Source of the DNA: ZC4RG29 sp035304385
Lineage (GTDB): Bacteria > Bacteroidota > Bacteroidia > Cytophagales > Cyclobacteriaceae
Assembly (NCBI GenBank): GCA_035304385.1
Contig: DATGQD010000044.1
Location: forward strand, 62,001-126,000
Direction: 5' to 3'
Length of the DNA stretch: 64,000 nucleotides
Within the stretch, counting starts at the first letter, position 1, and each line of letters begins with the position of its first letter. Position numbers and translations under genes: made by a program. Shown one piece after another: positions 61,861-64,000 of this stretch. The notes under the pieces were generated by a model. It was not told the DNA's origin. It ran no database searches and worked only from the letters and a program-made list of their open reading frames with translations.

Positions 61861-62802
61861 ATGTCGCACACTGTCAAAAACACGCAGATCATCAAGACCG
61901 CTGCCTCGCAGCTCGGGTTCTCCTTTTGTGGGATTTCGAAGGCGGAATTCCTGGAAGAGGAAGCACGCCAGTTGGAGGAGTGGCTCCGGCGTGGCTATCA
62001 TGGTAAGATGAGCTACATGGAACGCTATTTCGATAAACGCGTGGACCCTACCCTGCTGGTCCCCGGTGCAAAATCGGTCGTTAGCCTGATCTTCAACTAC
62101 TATCCTTCCACCGATCTTGCCGAACAGGGTACGCTAAAGATCGCCAAGTATGCCTATGGTGAAGACTATCATTTCATCATTCGCGAGCGCCTTAAACAAT
62201 TGCTGGAGATCATGCGGGAGAACATCGGGGACGTGCATGGTCGGGCGTTCGTTGATTCGGCGCCGGTGATGGAACGAACGTGGGCGGCACGGGCCGGGCT
62301 CGGCTGGGCCGGCAAGAATACATTGCTGCTGAACCGCGATATGGGCAGCTTTTTCTTTCTTGCCGAACTCATCATCGATCTGGAACTGGAATACGACAGT
62401 CCTGCCAAAGACTACTGCGGTACGTGTACGGCGTGCATGGATGCGTGCCCGACGCAGGCGATCACTGAACCGTACGTTGTGGACGGAAGCCGGTGCATTT
62501 CTTATTACACGATCGAGCTTAGGGAAGAAATTCCGCAGGATGCGGGGGAAAACTTCGACAATTGGATTTTCGGCTGCGATATCTGCCAGGACGTGTGTCC
62601 CTGGAACCGGTTTGCGAGACCGCATAGTGAACCGCGCCTTGATCCCTCGGAGCCGCTACAGGAACTGACCCGCCAGGAGTGGAGAGAAATCACGCGAGAA
62701 ACCTTTGAAACGGTATTTGGGCGCTCACCGCTCAGCCGTGCGGGATATGACGGCCTGATGCGAAACATAACCCACGCCCGGCAATCGCATCCGGATCAAT
62801 AA
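61861..62802 (+). CDS. queG: Epoxyqueuosine reductase
   Basis: Cobalamin and two-[4Fe-4S] enzyme reducing epoxyqueuosine to queuosine in tRNA. The 313 residues start MSHTVKNTQIIKTAA, with DSAPVMERTWAARAGLGWAG and the ferredoxin-like CGTCTACMDACPTQA and CDICQDVCPWN motifs. An in-frame ATG at 61810 overlapping ruvB would add 17 Ser/Pro-rich residues. Other queuosine genes are not in view. Confidence 0.96.
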   Translation: MSHTVKNTQIIKTAASQLGFSFCGISKAEFLEEEARQLEEWLRRGYHGKMSYMERYFDKRVDPTLLVPGAKSVVSLIFNYYPSTDLAEQGTLKIAKYAYGEDYHFIIRERLKQLLEIMRENIGDVHGRAFVDSAPVMERTWAARAGLGWAGKNTLLLNRDMGSFFFLAELIIDLELEYDSPAKDYCGTCTACMDACPTQAITEPYVVDGSRCISYYTIELREEIPQDAGENFDNWIFGCDICQDVCPWNRFARPHSEPRLDPSEPLQELTRQEWREITRETFETVFGRSPLSRAGYDGLMRNITHARQSHPDQ

Positions 62803-62908
62803 GTATTGTGATTCCTTAGTAAATGGGTCCAGTATTTGCTTTCTTGCAATGACCCCCTGATTATCGGGTGCACTTCCGGATAGGAATTTCTCCCACAACT
62901 TTCGACAG

Positions 62909-63868
62909 ATGGACAAGAAGGTAATTACCTATGAGGATATTATTAACCTCGACATACCCAACATAATCCTATACGCCGCTCCGGTTATGATTGCCCTGGT
63001 GCTCGCAGAGTGGGCAATTACGCTGTATAAGAAGAAAGAGTATTACAACACAAAGGATACCCTGGCGGCAACCGTTATTGGCTTAGGCAACGTAGGGCTG
63101 AACGCGGCACTGAAAGTTTTTACGTTCGGTGTAATACTGTTCTTCTACAACCTCGTCCCGTGGAGTATTCCGCCGACGTGGTGGTCGTTCATCCTTTGCT
63201 TTGTATGGATTGACTTCTGGCGTTACTGGGCCCACCGCATCGCACACGAGAACCGCTTCTGGTGGGCGACGCACGTAACGCACCACAATTCTGAGAAATA
63301 CAACTGGTCGGTCTCCTTCAGACTCGGATGGACCCAAAACATTAAGATCATCTTTTTCATCCCGGTACCGTTGGTCGGTTTCGACCCTGTAACATTTCTG
63401 ATCTGTCACCAGATTGCCGTGTTGTACCAGTTCTGGATACATACCGAATACATACGGAAGCTTCCCCGTATCGTCGAGTTTATTTTCACCACACCATCGC
63501 ACCACCGCGTGCACCACGCCAGCAACGAGCGGTACCTCGACAAGAACTATGGATCCACGTTGATCATCTGGGACCGCATATTTGGAACCTTTCAGCCGGA
63601 AGCAGAAAAACCCAAGTACGGCATTACCAAGCCCGTCAAGAGTTACAATCCCATCTATCTGAACTTCCATGAATGGATAGACCTGGTCCGCGACATCCGG
63701 AAGAGCCGGAGCCTGCGGGAAGCGTACGCGCTTGCCTTCTGCCCGCCTGCAAAGGTGGAGCAGGTGCGACAGGCCTTTGACAAACGTAAAGAAGGTGCGG
63801 TCGAATACGCCGGCGAAAAGCAGGCGACCATTCTACAAGATGATCAGGAGGCGCGAAAGGCGAGCTGA
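62909..63868 (+). CDS. Sterol desaturase family (fatty acid hydroxylase) membrane protein
   Basis: Membrane diiron oxygenase of the fatty-acid hydroxylase superfamily, 319 residues with about four or five hydrophobic segments. The histidine boxes are visible: HRIAHE, HVTHHNSEKYNWS, and HHRVHHASN, which bind the two irons. Substrate may be a lipid, sterol-like or carotenoid compound; unknown. Last complete gene of the window. Confidence 0.88.
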   Translation: MDKKVITYEDIINLDIPNIILYAAPVMIALVLAEWAITLYKKKEYYNTKDTLAATVIGLGNVGLNAALKVFTFGVILFFYNLVPWSIPPTWWSFILCFVWIDFWRYWAHRIAHENRFWWATHVTHHNSEKYNWSVSFRLGWTQNIKIIFFIPVPLVGFDPVTFLICHQIAVLYQFWIHTEYIRKLPRIVEFIFTTPSHHRVHHASNERYLDKNYGSTLIIWDRIFGTFQPEAEKPKYGITKPVKSYNPIYLNFHEWIDLVRDIRKSRSLREAYALAFCPPAKVEQVRQAFDKRKEGAVEYAGEKQATILQDDQEARKAS

Positions 63869-63876
63869 GCCGACCC

Positions 63877-64000
63877 TTATCGCAACGACGAAAGCGCTAC
63901 GTTGGCCACTTTCATATTGTATTCCAACGCAAGCTTCTGGTAGTTGACAAGGTCAATGATCGTTCCGATCCAGCATATCCCTACCGTCAGGAGATAAAGG
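63877..64000 (-). CDS. TM2-domain-type protein, 3' end only
   Basis: The final 40 codons of a minus-strand gene entering from the window edge. The visible sequence (LYLLTVGICWIGTIIDLVNY onward, ending LSSLR) is like the second membrane helix of TM2-domain proteins, with the conserved (G)xxWxxD pattern. The start and any N-terminal domain lie outside the window. Confidence 0.6.
   Translation of the reverse strand, partial: LYLLTVGICWIGTIIDLVNYQKLALEYNMKVANVALSSLR

Overview
The window looks like chromosomal DNA of a free-living member of the Bacteroidota, most likely the Cytophagales. The signs are a SusC/SusD outer-membrane pair, a ribosomal protein S16 with a long acidic tail, a eukaryote-like class Ia NrdB, and an AccD without zinc-ribbon cysteines. 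Many genes also have the Bacteroidota promoter -7 box TAnnTTTG, often about 19 bp after a TTTG-like -33 box. The species assignment is inference. No tRNA, rRNA, CRISPR array, prophage or insertion sequence was seen.

Layout. 1-9987: release factor 3 (cut by the window edge), an aldo/keto reductase, dnaK, aspartate kinase, two tandem nhaD Na+/H+ antiporters and a glutamate-type dehydrogenase. 10059-18810: divergent anmK and coaX, then a probable envelope operon of an outer-membrane protein, a TPR protein, lptC, a 51-residue membrane protein, a CNNM/CorC-type protein and a PpiD-like chaperone. 18890-23534: DUF493 protein, pterin carbinolamine dehydratase, rsmI, inositol monophosphatase, a Cys-rich mini-protein, a radical SAM/SPASM enzyme and a DUF4105 protein. 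23596-29361: the sucA-sucB-lpdA operon on the minus strand. 29575-33934: rpsP-rimM-trmD-rplS, accD, and hemE on the opposite strand. 34040-39584: SusD/SusC, then rpmA and rplU. 39585-39997: the largest non-coding gap (413 bp), with DnaA-box-like repeats. 39998-45595: nrdB-nrdA and, convergent, acs.

45719-58730 is the accessory part: three glycosyltransferases, a nucleotidyltransferase-fold protein, two cobalamin-type radical SAM enzymes, one SPASM-type radical SAM enzyme, five class I methyltransferases and one unrecognised protein with weak flavin-reductase resemblance. I do not recognise this combination as a known pathway. It is the best candidate here for an undescribed biosynthetic system, perhaps making a methylated glycan or glycolipid.

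58867-64000 returns to general metabolism: a ZIP transporter and apbE, ruvB, queG, a sterol-desaturase family protein, and the 3' end of a TM2-domain protein cut by the window edge.

Functional themes are envelope biogenesis (lptC, PpiD, TPR, outer-membrane protein, SusCD), translation and RNA modification (prfC, rsmI, rpsP, rimM, trmD, rplS, rpmA, rplU, queG), TCA and acetate metabolism (sucAB, lpdA, acs, gdh), dNTP supply (nrdBA), and one specialised biosynthesis locus.
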